Source: Leptospira perolatii
GTDB taxonomy: Bacteria; Spirochaetota; Leptospiria; Leptospirales; Leptospiraceae
Length of the DNA stretch: 64,000 nt
Direction of reading: 5' to 3'
Assembly: GCF_002811875.1 (NCBI RefSeq)
Contig: NZ_NPDZ01000003.1
Coordinates: forward strand, 186,001-250,000
In this document: positions 12,488 through 20,499 of the stretch, piece after piece
How positions within the stretch are numbered: position 1 is the first letter of the stretch
Layout: each line of letters begins with the position of its first letter
Translations under genes and position numbers: made by a program
The notes under the pieces: generated by a model
The model's database searches: none
The model's input: only the letters and a program-made list of their open reading frames with translations
What the model was told of the DNA's origin: nothing

Positions 12488-13390
12488 ATGCAAAAGGTAT
12501 TAAAAACGCCAGAACAGAGTTTCAACAATCTCCCTGATTATCCGTTTCAACCAAACTTTGTTAAAGTAGGTGACCTTCGAATGCATTATTTGAATGAGGG
12601 GGATAAGAACTCGAGTGAAACAATCCTCCTCCTTCACGGAGAACCATCCTGGTCTTATCTGTATAGAAAAATGATCCCTAAGCTTTCTGCTTCGAGTTTT
12701 CGTGTCGTAACTCCTGACCTAATTGGTTTCGGCAAATCAGATAAGCCAGTTCAAAAGGAAATATTTACATATCAGCAGCATGTTGATTGGCTTATAGAAT
12801 TCATCGATACATTAAATCTTAAGAATATTACACTTTTCTGCCAGGATTGGGGTGGATTGTTAGGCTTGCGAGCCGCTGTCGCCAGAGAGCATTTATTCAA
12901 AAGAATTTGTGCCTCCAATACTTTTCTTCCCACAGGGGATAATCCGCCAAAGGAGGCATTTCTAAAATGGCTTTCTTTTTCGCAAAAAGTGAAAAATCTG
13001 CCTATAGCAAAAATAATTCAGTCCGGATGCGTGTCGGAACTTCGTCCTGAAGTATTGAAAGCATATGCTGCTCCGTATCCTGATGAGAGTTATAAGGCAG
13101 CAGCGAGAATGTTTCCGACACTAGTCCCAATAACTCCAGATAACCCTGCTTCTCAGGCGAATCGAGATGCTTGGCAAATTCTCCGCAACTGGAGAAAACC
13201 TTTTCTAACCGCATTTAGTGATTCCGACGATTTAACAAAAGGCGGGGATATCTTTTTCCGAAGATTAATCCCGGGCACAAAAGGCCAAAAGCATACCACA
13301 ATAGAAAAGGCCGGTCACTTTTTACAAGAGGACAAAGGAGAAGAATTGGCACAGGTTCTGATCGATTTTATTTCAAGCAATCCTGGCTAA
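12488..13390 (+). CDS. Haloalkane dehalogenase-like alpha/beta hydrolase
   Basis: This 300-residue cytoplasmic hydrolase closely follows the haloalkane dehalogenase (HLD-I) pattern. The oxyanion-hole motif HGEPSW is at 50-55, and the nucleophile elbow has aspartate instead of serine (CQDWGG, Asp120, with the halide-binding Trp121 next to it). An acid residue is likely in the FSDSDD segment and the catalytic histidine is in KAGHFLQED near the C-terminus. Enzymes of this type release halide from alkyl halides by hydrolysis, but close relatives may have other substrates, so the substrate is unknown. The ATG follows a G-run (GGGGGGG) that can serve as ribosome site. It is a single-gene unit on the plus strand. 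Confidence 0.85.
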   Translation: MQKVLKTPEQSFNNLPDYPFQPNFVKVGDLRMHYLNEGDKNSSETILLLHGEPSWSYLYRKMIPKLSASSFRVVTPDLIGFGKSDKPVQKEIFTYQQHVDWLIEFIDTLNLKNITLFCQDWGGLLGLRAAVAREHLFKRICASNTFLPTGDNPPKEAFLKWLSFSQKVKNLPIAKIIQSGCVSELRPEVLKAYAAPYPDESYKAAARMFPTLVPITPDNPASQANRDAWQILRNWRKPFLTAFSDSDDLTKGGDIFFRRLIPGTKGQKHTTIEKAGHFLQEDKGEELAQVLIDFISSNPG

Positions 13391-13439
13391 TTTCTGCAAT
13401 TTCGGAAGGAAAGAACCAGGTATTAAGACCAGATCACAT

Positions 13440-14186
13440 CTATTGATAGCTGGACTCCCTGGCTTTTCTGATCATTTCTTGATTTTGCTCTCTTTGATTT
13501 TTTAGAAGCTGATAATTCTCTTCACTAATTTTGCGAAACCCGTCCAAAATCTTCATCTTCTCTTGCATAAAAATCTCGAGAGGCTGCTTCAATAGACCCT
13601 CCGGAGATAGAATAGCCTCTTCGCCAGATTTTACAGGTACACTATTGCCGGAAGATGTCGTAACTCCGACTTCCCCCTCTTTCACAAATATCCCATTCGG
13701 AATATTTGAATCCTCATTTTTTGGATTTTGCTTTCTAGCTTCTTCCGATTCTTCACTTACGACAAATTGTGTCCCTCGGACACCTGCAGTATAAGAAGTA
13801 GAAGAGACTGAAAAGTTTTCCTTTTTATCGGATTTATCAACTCGGGCAAAAACCTTTCCGGAGACCAATTGAACAGTAGATTTGTTTTCCTTTGCAGAAG
13901 AAGACAGGTCAGCAATTTTTACTTTTGAAAACGGAGCCAGCCGAATTACGGCATTCGGCCCGACTTGAATATCTGCCTTACCATCAGCCGATTCAATAGT
14001 ATCTTCTTTTCCCAATACAACATTTTTCTTCAGATCCAGTTTCTTTCCATTTTGAGTGTAAGAAACCTTTCCACTAACAAATAGTGTAACAGCAATTTCA
14101 TCCGCAGCGTAAATAGAATAAGTGAAAGGAGAAACTAACAGCAGTACGATGCACGATTTCATTCTAAATTTTGATAAAATGGCCAT
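13440..14186 (-). CDS. Exported FecR-domain protein
   Basis: The 248-residue protein has a cleavable-looking signal peptide (SCIVLLLVSPFTYSIYAADE), then a FecR domain (about residues 35-185) with features such as VSGKVSYTQNGK, AVIRLAPFSKVKI, SGKVFARV, GVRGTQFVV and VKEGEVGV. The C-terminal 60 residues are charged and helical. FecR domains occur in anti-sigma and envelope proteins, but here no sigma factor is adjacent and no internal membrane anchor is seen, so a periplasmic structural or sensing role is more likely. AGGA lies 10 bases before the ATG. Bases 13656-13671 resemble the 16-bp repeat at 14 of 16 positions, but they encode an ordinary part of the domain. Confidence 0.8.
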   Translation of the reverse strand: MAILSKFRMKSCIVLLLVSPFTYSIYAADEIAVTLFVSGKVSYTQNGKKLDLKKNVVLGKEDTIESADGKADIQVGPNAVIRLAPFSKVKIADLSSSAKENKSTVQLVSGKVFARVDKSDKKENFSVSSTSYTAGVRGTQFVVSEESEEARKQNPKNEDSNIPNGIFVKEGEVGVTTSSGNSVPVKSGEEAILSPEGLLKQPLEIFMQEKMKILDGFRKISEENYQLLKNQREQNQEMIRKARESSYQ

Positions 14187-14295
14187 ACAATTTCATTCCT
14201 CGTTTCAGACTGCTGAAGCATTTGAATATCTATTTCCGCTCTAAAAGGGAATATCCATTCAAAATAACAATCGGACATTCTATATTCGTACAATT

Positions 14296-15387
14296 TTAAG
14301 AATACAATTTTTTTCCGTTTTTTGATGGCGCAAAAGCGACATACTTAGTCTTGCATTGAGTCGGATCAATCATCTCAATTGAATCTATACTTTCGAAACG
14401 AAGCTGTCTTTCCTGATTCGTTACAACTGGAATCTCATACAATTGATTTCTGTGCCCCACAGATTTTCCGATCTTTTTTTGATGAGATAGAAATTCAGAA
14501 TGCTCTTTCCAGCGCTTATGTAGAAGTTCCGACGCAATTTTTCGCCCTTCGATCAACCTTCTCTTACCTATCTCAAAAATACTAGAATCGATTTCGATTC
14601 CAATGCTATTGCGAACCGCAATCATTGCTGCCAGTGAAGTAGTACCTGTCCCCCAGAATGGGTCTAGAACAAGGTCCCCCTTGATCGAAAACATGTTCAC
14701 CAGTCTGTACGCAAATTCTAGTGGGAAAGCGGCGCTTCGATTTCTGGAAGTCTTGTCGGAACTTACACCCTGCCTCTCCCCTTTGATCTCCCACACATCC
14801 GAGAACCACTTATTTCTTTCTTCCCAAAAGAAAGCGCTTTCGCGCCTGATTTGCTGTTCCAATTTACTGAATTTGCGAAGGCCACCTTTTCTAAGCACTA
14901 GAATGTACTCATGCTCATAGGTAACATAAGCTCCAACTGGAAGCATACCCGAGCCCATAAACTTTGTCGGAGAATTTGTCTGTTTCCTCCATAAAATATC
15001 AGGAAGGCTGGCGAATCCTAAATTCAGACAAGAAGAAAGAATTCTAGAATGGTTGGAATAGAGTCGGAATTCGCTTCCCAGACTTCTTGTCGCATCTCCA
15101 ATATTGACTAGTAGAATCCCTCCATCTTTCAAAACTCGATAAGATTCACTCCAAACCCTATCCAGCTCCAAATGCATCTTCTCGAAGGCTTCCATACCCT
15201 TCGAAGAGCTTAACAGTTTTTGAATATTAGAATTCCATCCTTCAAAGAGAGAGTCCCACATTTGAACCATAGGGTACGGTGGAGAAGTCAGTACTAAGTC
15301 AATAGTATTACTCGAAATCGATTTCATCCTTCTGGAATCATCAACATGAAATGAATGCGTTGTTTCGATAGGTCGAGGACTCTTCAC
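14296..15387 (-). CDS. Orphan site-specific DNA methyltransferase (probably N4-cytosine)
   Basis: This 363-residue enzyme has the catalytic motif TSPPYP at residues 34-39 and, much later, the SAM-binding motif DPFWGTGTT. Catalytic motif before SAM motif is the beta-class order. The S-P-P-Y form of the catalytic loop is typical of N4-cytosine methyltransferases, whereas adenine enzymes usually have D/N-P-P-Y. No restriction endonuclease gene is nearby, so it looks like a solitary methyltransferase. The start codon overlaps the stop of the EamA gene (ATGA), which indicates shared transcription. The last 70 residues after the SAM motif match nothing I know and may add sequence recognition. The recognition site cannot be deduced. 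Confidence 0.87.
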   Translation of the reverse strand: MKSPRPIETTHSFHVDDSRRMKSISSNTIDLVLTSPPYPMVQMWDSLFEGWNSNIQKLLSSSKGMEAFEKMHLELDRVWSESYRVLKDGGILLVNIGDATRSLGSEFRLYSNHSRILSSCLNLGFASLPDILWRKQTNSPTKFMGSGMLPVGAYVTYEHEYILVLRKGGLRKFSKLEQQIRRESAFFWEERNKWFSDVWEIKGERQGVSSDKTSRNRSAAFPLEFAYRLVNMFSIKGDLVLDPFWGTGTTSLAAMIAVRNSIGIEIDSSIFEIGKRRLIEGRKIASELLHKRWKEHSEFLSHQKKIGKSVGHRNQLYEIPVVTNQERQLRFESIDSIEMIDPTQCKTKYVAFAPSKNGKKLYS

Positions 15388-16292
15388 CTAGTAGCCCTTT
15401 TGGTTGTAAGATAAACTCCGGAAAGAATCAATCCGCCCCCTACGTATTGTTGTGCAGATAAAGATTCCCCTGCAAATATTCCGATGATCGCAGTCGCAAT
15501 CGGAACTAGGTTCACATAGATGGAAGTTCTAGCAGGTCCTAAACTGCTTACTCCGATATTCCAAAAACGGAAAGCAAATACCGAGGCAAAGATCCCCATA
15601 TAGGCAATCGATAACCAAAAATAAGTTTCATCAAGACCCGGGATTGTTTTTAAGGAATCAAAACCATCCCGAACAATCAACAGCGGGAAAAGGAGGACTG
15701 TACCTATACAGATGGACAAACCTGATGCAAGGTTAGCGGGGACCTCCTTCATTACCTTCCTTCCAATAATTGCATAGATTGCCCAAGAAATAGAGGCACA
15801 AATTAGTAGAAGTTCTCCCTTCCCGATATTTAACGTTGTAAGCCGTTCCAGGCTCCCCTGAGTAATCAGGACGAAGACACCGAGAAACGAGACGAAAATT
15901 CCTAGCCAATTCTTTTTACTTAATACTTCTAATCCCAACAGTACGCTAATCAACGCAGTGATCCCAGGATTCGAACCGGCAATCAAAGAGCCGCTTACGG
16001 CGGAAGTTCGCATTAATCCTTCGAAAAAGAAAAGATTGTAAATGAATATCCCGAAGAAGGACATCCAAAACAGATAAAACCAATTCTTACGATCGATTTC
16101 AGAGAGTGGTTTTCCATTTGCTTCTACTTTGAATAAAATCAGAGCAAAAATGGATGCAAATCCGAATCTCAGCGAGGCAACCATGATCGGTGATGCATTT
16201 AACATTGCGATCTTGGCGGAATGAAATGCCAAACCCCAAAGTAGAGCGGTTATGGCTAAAAGAAGGTGACTTATTCTATTGTTTTTTTCCAG
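15384..16292 (-). CDS. EamA-family (DMT superfamily) transporter, unusual start
   Basis: This is an inner-membrane protein with about ten transmembrane helices in two EamA repeats; GSLIAGSNPGITALI and ASVFAFRFWNIGVSSLG are typical repeat features. Substrates of this family are usually small metabolites and cannot be predicted. The conventional start would be a TTG at 16232, but the residues encoded upstream (HLLLAITALLWG) clearly form the first half of the first EamA helix. The true start must therefore lie between 16241 and a stop about 15 bases upstream of 16292. No ATG, GTG or TTG occurs there; CTG at 16292 is the best candidate. The gene overlaps the end of the upstream HAMP-protein gene and the start of the methyltransferase gene. 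Confidence 0.8.
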   Translation of the reverse strand: MEKNNRISHLLLAITALLWGLAFHSAKIAMLNASPIMVASLRFGFASIFALILFKVEANGKPLSEIDRKNWFYLFWMSFFGIFIYNLFFFEGLMRTSAVSGSLIAGSNPGITALISVLLGLEVLSKKNWLGIFVSFLGVFVLITQGSLERLTTLNIGKGELLLICASISWAIYAIIGRKVMKEVPANLASGLSICIGTVLLFPLLIVRDGFDSLKTIPGLDETYFWLSIAYMGIFASVFAFRFWNIGVSSLGPARTSIYVNLVPIATAIIGIFAGESLSAQQYVGGGLILSGVYLTTKRATR

Positions 16293-16839
16293 AAATCTTT
16301 TTCTCTATAACTTGGTTCAAGAGGTCCGCCAAGTCTTGGAACTCGTCGCCCTTTCGAATCCGAATTTTATCTACGTCTTTCCCTTCAATAAGCAATTTTA
16401 AATTTTTCTTAATATTATAAACTGGCCCAGCCATTTTATGTGAATATAAGATCACGAAGAGGGCCGACAAAAGCAAATACAATAAAGAGAAAAGTAAAAT
16501 TCCTCGAAACTGTATCGTAAACATGTCTAGATTATGATCGTAGTTTGGGAGGAAAATTTCGCGTTCTACGAACTTCTCTTTCTCAACACCGTTTACAACT
16601 TCGAATCCCTTTTGGTAAACTTTTACAGGATCTTCCCTAAGTCTGAAGACAACTCCCTTATCATGCCGAGTTGAATGGACCCAATACAGAAACCCTAAAG
16701 TTAGGAGCAGCCCAAATATAAATAATAGAGAAAAGTTAAGTAGAAACCTGAGTTGAAAGTCCTTATCAATTATATAATTGGAAAGGTGCCTTTTGTAAAT
16801 GGATAGTTTCTTAGGTTTTACGGGATTCTCTTCAGGCAT
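16276..16839 (-). CDS. Two-helix membrane protein with HAMP-like tail
   Basis: The 187-residue protein has a short basic cytoplasmic N-terminus, a transmembrane helix (about residues 30-52), an outside loop of about 65 residues and a second helix (about 110-133). A cytoplasmic HAMP-like region follows (MAGPVYNIKKNLKLLIEG ... KGDEFQDLADLLNQV). This is the sensor half of a histidine kinase or chemoreceptor with no output domain, so it may signal by protein contact. The neighbours upstream are the FecR-type anti-sigma gene and an ECF sigma gene on the same strand, but the 62-bp gap leaves co-transcription uncertain. Its stop codon is inside the probable start region of the EamA gene. Confidence 0.72.
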   Translation of the reverse strand: MPEENPVKPKKLSIYKRHLSNYIIDKDFQLRFLLNFSLLFIFGLLLTLGFLYWVHSTRHDKGVVFRLREDPVKVYQKGFEVVNGVEKEKFVEREIFLPNYDHNLDMFTIQFRGILLFSLLYLLLSALFVILYSHKMAGPVYNIKKNLKLLIEGKDVDKIRIRKGDEFQDLADLLNQVIEKKISGKKQ

Positions 16840-16901
16840 TACATTTCCCCTTTGTAGGTAGTTTCTGCCAGAATTTCTCAGGTGTCAAAAATAATTCAAA
16901 A

Positions 16902-17942
16902 TTAGCGGACCTGAATCACTTCTTGGACCATTTCTCTTGGAATCTGAATTTCTTTGTCCAGGGTCTGTAGATACATAAATTGTTCATCCATATCTATGAT
17001 CACGCCATCTTGGACCGTTTTATCTGTGAGAACCACTCTCTCCAGCCTTTGGTATTCCTTAAACAGTTCGTCTTTTGAGACAAAAGAACGGTCCTTATTT
17101 CTTGGAATTTCCTCGACTGGCAATCTCTCGAATTTTCCGCTCAGATCCTGCAATTCCTGATCTCTCAAAAAGGATCTCTGAAAGCCCTTTGAGCCCAGCT
17201 TAATTTTTTGGCCGGGTTCCAATACTTGCTCTCCCTTATCAGTCTCCCCTTCTTTGAGCACAGCAACTCTTCCTTCTAAAACGGATACTTCTACTCCGCT
17301 TTCAGGATTTGCCGAAACGGAAAATTTCGTGCCTCTGACCTCGATCTTTCCCATTTCGGTTAGAATCTGAAATTCTTCTTTTTTAAGATTCTTATGAAGG
17401 TGAACCAAAAGATTTCCGTTCTTTAAACGGAAGGAATCTTTTCCTTCTTTCACAATTTCTAGATCTGTATTAGGAGAAAGTAATAATCCGATTCCTTTCG
17501 AAACGGAAATTCTAAGCACCGAATCTGCATCCGTAGAAACAGACTGGCCAAGAGCTACCGATTCTCCCAAATTGAGTGCGACTTTGTGAGACGAATCGGA
17601 GGAAGAAAGAAAAGCTCTTCCTTGGATCTCCTGGATTACAATACCGGAAGGCTCTAAAACCGGAGCTTTTTCCTTCATTAGGAAATAGACAGGGAAAACT
17701 AGAATGACTGCTGCAGCTGCGGCGACCCAATATAAATAAGGGCTTCGAAAAGAAAGTAGCTTCGATTTAGAATCGACTTGGGCATCAGAAAAAAGCTTTT
17801 CAAACTGAGAAGCTTTGACTCCCGAATCCAATTCAACCCAAGGTTTTGCTAGTAAAGATCCAAGTACATCCACAGTCGGAGTAAGGTCGTTCGCCTTACC
17901 TTCCAGTGCATCTTGTATCTTCTTTTCCAGGTCCTTATCCAT
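16902..17942 (-). CDS. FecR-domain membrane protein, probable anti-sigma factor
   Basis: The 346-residue protein has a cytoplasmic N-terminal part of about 70 residues that could bind a sigma factor and one transmembrane helix (YLYWVAAAAAVILVFPVYFL, about residues 69-88). An external FecR domain follows (about 100-250), with TDLEIVKEG, LLVHLHK, GKIEVRGTKFSV and VSVLEGRVAVL. The tail is mostly charged, then strand-rich. The gene starts 48 bp after the ECF sigma gene and is oriented the same way, the standard arrangement for a sigma/anti-sigma pair. AGGG precedes the ATG closely. The signal sensed outside the membrane is unknown, and no TonB receptor is nearby. Confidence 0.83.
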   Translation of the reverse strand: MDKDLEKKIQDALEGKANDLTPTVDVLGSLLAKPWVELDSGVKASQFEKLFSDAQVDSKSKLLSFRSPYLYWVAAAAAVILVFPVYFLMKEKAPVLEPSGIVIQEIQGRAFLSSSDSSHKVALNLGESVALGQSVSTDADSVLRISVSKGIGLLLSPNTDLEIVKEGKDSFRLKNGNLLVHLHKNLKKEEFQILTEMGKIEVRGTKFSVSANPESGVEVSVLEGRVAVLKEGETDKGEQVLEPGQKIKLGSKGFQRSFLRDQELQDLSGKFERLPVEEIPRNKDRSFVSKDELFKEYQRLERVVLTDKTVQDGVIIDMDEQFMYLQTLDKEIQIPREMVQEVIQVR

Positions 17943-17990
17943 TGTCCCTGTTTTTACCCTTTCCTATTCTCTGAAGCTAGTCTACCCATC

Positions 17991-18512
17991 TTAACCGGGA
18001 AGTATCTGTCTAGCTTTCGCAAGTTCTAAGAGTTTCCCCGTTGCCCTTACCACCAAACGCGATGCAGTTGCAACCGAGATCCCCATTACCTCAGCGATAT
18101 CCGCTAAAGTATAATTCTCTATATTTTTCAAAACTAGTGCGTATCTTTCATCCTCATCAAGGTCACCTAGACACTCTTTTAGCCTCAGTTCCAAATCCGA
18201 AAGTTCCGCTTTTCTGACAAAGCTGGGTCCTTCTTCCCGAAAGGACTGAATGTCCTCAGCGCCGGATTCCTTGACCGTAGAAAATTTCTTGGCGTGATTG
18301 ATGGAACGATTACGAGCGATTGTGTACAAAAGTTTGAGCGATTGCTCCCGAGTTAGATCAGATTCAGAATACTTCTTAAAGAAGTTCAGGAAAGTATCCT
18401 GCATTAAATCCGAAGCAACCTCGGCATTCCCGGTGTACTTGTAGAGGAAGTCAAAAATCCTCCCGCTGGATTCCCTATATAGAGCCTCCATAAAATCTTT
18501 CCGGGATGTCAT
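17991..18512 (-). CDS. ECF-type RNA polymerase sigma factor
   Basis: The 173-residue protein has the two ECF regions. Region 2 includes DFLYKYTGNAEVASDLMQDTFLNFF and the -10-binding segment ending in YTIARNRSINHAKK. Region 4 includes ERYALVLKNIENYTLADIAEVMGISVATASRLVVRA with a clear helix-turn-helix. The linker is short and no extra domain is attached. The next gene on the same strand encodes a membrane FecR-type protein that probably holds it inactive. Target promoters cannot be read from this window. AGGA lies 10 bases before the ATG. Confidence 0.92.
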   Translation of the reverse strand: MTSRKDFMEALYRESSGRIFDFLYKYTGNAEVASDLMQDTFLNFFKKYSESDLTREQSLKLLYTIARNRSINHAKKFSTVKESGAEDIQSFREEGPSFVRKAELSDLELRLKECLGDLDEDERYALVLKNIENYTLADIAEVMGISVATASRLVVRATGKLLELAKARQILPG

Positions 18513-18705
18513 TGCACTACAATCCTAGCGGGAAAACCTAATTCAAGTAATTTCCTGCCAGAGTTTAGGCCCGTATTGTTCTTTCTTTACCGAAGAGCCC
18601 TCCTAATATTTTAGTTACGCTCGATTTTTAAAACACCCGGTTGGGAACCTTTTTACACAGATCGGTATTTTTTCCCGAAAAATTTTGCCGTTTTGATTCC
18701 ACTTT

Positions 18706-19464
18706 TTATCTGGTTTGATTCAAGTCCCAATCGTAGTCGTTGAATTGAATCTTGGTGTCCATTGGAATCGAGGCCCCAGAATTCCGGTTGTAGAAGTCGA
18801 TCAGGGTTGCGCCTTCTCGGGTAAAATCCTCCTTGAACCAGTCCATAATCTTGGAGAGATAGAGAACCTTCTTGGAAGCATCAAAATTGTTTTTATGGGG
18901 ATCTTTTAAGAAACTGCGAGTGATTTTCTTTAATTGGTCCCTGATAAGGTCTGCCTTGAAGGATTCTCCCAACAACGGTGGGCAGCCCATCGAAGCACAA
19001 TTGATCGCAAAATGGATTCTTGGCTCGCGAAAGTCCTTTCTCAGCTTTTCATGTTCGATCCAATCTAAGTGATGCTTTTCTCCCAATAACGTAAAGAATT
19101 CTTTCTTCCAGGGACTTCCCAAAAACCCTCCGATATCTTTGATGCTTTTGACCGGATAGTTATCGACGACGAGTTTTACGGTGAATGCATTATACGCGTT
19201 GATCAAAAAGGCTAATTTTTGGTTTTCGCTAAACTGAGAATATGTTTGGCCACTTACAGAAGAAATTGAGGAAAGATATTCATTTAGTTTTTTTGCATCC
19301 TGCTGAAAAGAGACATAGTCTACTAATCCGTTCTTTACGTTTTTCTTAAGTAACAAATCCCATGCTAAATGATTATGATCAAAAGCAAGAATTGATGAAA
19401 CCGGGGTGATGAATAGAAATAAGAGAATGTATTGAATTCGCAAAAATCGAAGGCCGTCGATCAT
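18706..19464 (-). CDS. Exported DUF547-domain protein
   Basis: The 252-residue protein starts with a signal peptide (FLRIQYILLFLFITPVSSILAF), and the DUF547 domain fills the rest. Recognisable conserved parts are INAYNAFTVKLVVDNYP, IHFAINCASMGCPPL with its paired cysteines, and the C-terminal YDWDLN. The biochemical role of DUF547 is not established; the conserved Cys and His residues suggest a thiol or metal site. AGGGA lies 6 bases before the ATG, supporting this start. It is a single gene, with no partner in the flanks. Confidence 0.85.
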   Translation of the reverse strand: MIDGLRFLRIQYILLFLFITPVSSILAFDHNHLAWDLLLKKNVKNGLVDYVSFQQDAKKLNEYLSSISSVSGQTYSQFSENQKLAFLINAYNAFTVKLVVDNYPVKSIKDIGGFLGSPWKKEFFTLLGEKHHLDWIEHEKLRKDFREPRIHFAINCASMGCPPLLGESFKADLIRDQLKKITRSFLKDPHKNNFDASKKVLYLSKIMDWFKEDFTREGATLIDFYNRNSGASIPMDTKIQFNDYDWDLNQTR

Positions 19465-19638
19465 ATTTGTTCCCTGTTCTTAAAGTTGGTTCTATTTTTG
19501 ATTTTGTCTTCTGGACCAAATGGAATGTTTTTATACCCAAAAAGTCTTTTCTGATCCTTGTTCTAATACAGAGTTCTTTCTCCGGTCCTGGTAAATTCTT
19601 TTTCGTTTTTATACCGATATTAATTGTAGGTGCAAAGA

Positions 19639-19950
19639 TTGAAGGGATTTCTTACCTCCTATATCTGTTTCTTTCTCGTTATCTATTATCTGAGTGCTTC
19701 ATTTCTTGGGATACATCCAGATCCTTCTAGTACATTTCCTGGACAAGACCCAGAATCTAAACCTTTATTGAGAGTTTGGCCTAGCTTTAGGGAAGAAGAA
19801 TGTGAGTGGGCAATTCGATGGGATATTTGCTTACGATGTGTAAAAAGGAATTTTAGATACGCGCAGAAAATCCATTTTTACAAGGAAGGACTCTATCGGG
19901 AAAGCGGGTGTTATACAGAGGAAAAAGGATTCTTTTTAATCGAAAGATAA
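19639..19950 (+). CDS. Possible small exported cysteine-rich protein
   Basis: I do not recognise this frame of about 103 residues. It has a hydrophobic N-terminal segment (GFLTSYICFFLVIYYLSASF) followed by a cysteine- and aromatic-rich soluble part (EECEWAIRWDICLRCVKRNF) and a final glycine/cysteine motif, which fits a small secreted protein. I prefer the TTG at 19639, with TAGG 8 bases upstream, over the GTG at 19630; no ATG is available, which lowers confidence. The surrounding 600-bp stretch (19465-20072) has no better gene. It could instead be non-coding sequence with a chance open frame. Confidence 0.4.
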   Translation: MKGFLTSYICFFLVIYYLSASFLGIHPDPSSTFPGQDPESKPLLRVWPSFREEECEWAIRWDICLRCVKRNFRYAQKIHFYKEGLYRESGCYTEEKGFFLIER

Positions 19951-20072
19951 TCGGAAATAGAGGAGCGTCAAACCAGAAACGAGTTGTAAAGCGACCAGTA
20001 GATGATTTCAGCTGAAGAAAAAAGCGATTCCAGGATCCGATTTTTTTTCGGACCCCGGTGCTTTCAAAAATC

Positions 20073-20351
20073 TTATTTTTTGCAAACTGCCAAAGCTTGG
20101 ATGTCTTTTGCAGATTTGAGACAGCTCAGATCATACTTTCCGGACATACATTCTTTTAGCAACATAGGAGCCAAAGATGGCTTCAAAGAATTCAACTTCT
20201 CTGTCTCTTCAGGTGATTTTCCCTGAGTTAAGTTTTGAAATAAGTCGTTCACGACAGGCTCGCATTCCGCTTGACTCACCTTGGCTCCACCACAGGAAAC
20301 CATAACGAATAAAGCAAGAGCCGGAAGAATTGCGAAAGAAAGTTTCTTCAT
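20073..20351 (-). CDS. Small Leptospira lipoprotein (TIGR04454-like)
   Basis: This 92-residue precursor has a short lipoprotein signal with a spirochaete-type lipobox ending VMVSC, so the mature protein starts at Cys20 and is lipid-anchored. The mature part contains four further cysteines (AECEPVV, LLKECMSG, DLSCLKSA, AVCKK). This resembles a short lipoprotein family I know only from Leptospira (TIGR04454); the match is from memory. AGAGG lies 7 bases before the ATG. The function is unknown. It is a monocistronic gene on the minus strand. Confidence 0.75.
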   Translation of the reverse strand: MKKLSFAILPALALFVMVSCGGAKVSQAECEPVVNDLFQNLTQGKSPEETEKLNSLKPSLAPMLLKECMSGKYDLSCLKSAKDIQALAVCKK

Positions 20352-20499
20352 GTAAAACCTCTTTATTTTAATTTAATGTTCACTTTTTTTAATCAGGATC
20401 GGGAGAGCAAAGGCTTTCCAGAAGAATCGAATGGTAAATGAGAACATTCTCAAATAACCGATTCGCGACCATTCTATTGTTTCCCATTTCGATGAAAAG

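Noticed and set aside
13656..13671. Near-match (14/16) to the repeat inside the FecR-domain gene
   Set aside because: It falls in a normal part of the domain and has mismatches at both the centre and the end; chance with common codons is enough.
19467..19730. Hydrophobic open frame directly after the DUF547 promoter region
   Set aside because: It has no ribosome site, overlaps the better small frame, and its Phe/Leu/Ile-rich content is what T-rich sequence gives by chance.
20002..20226. Plus-strand open frame opposite the small lipoprotein gene
   Set aside because: It is antisense to a gene with a clear lipobox and ribosome site.
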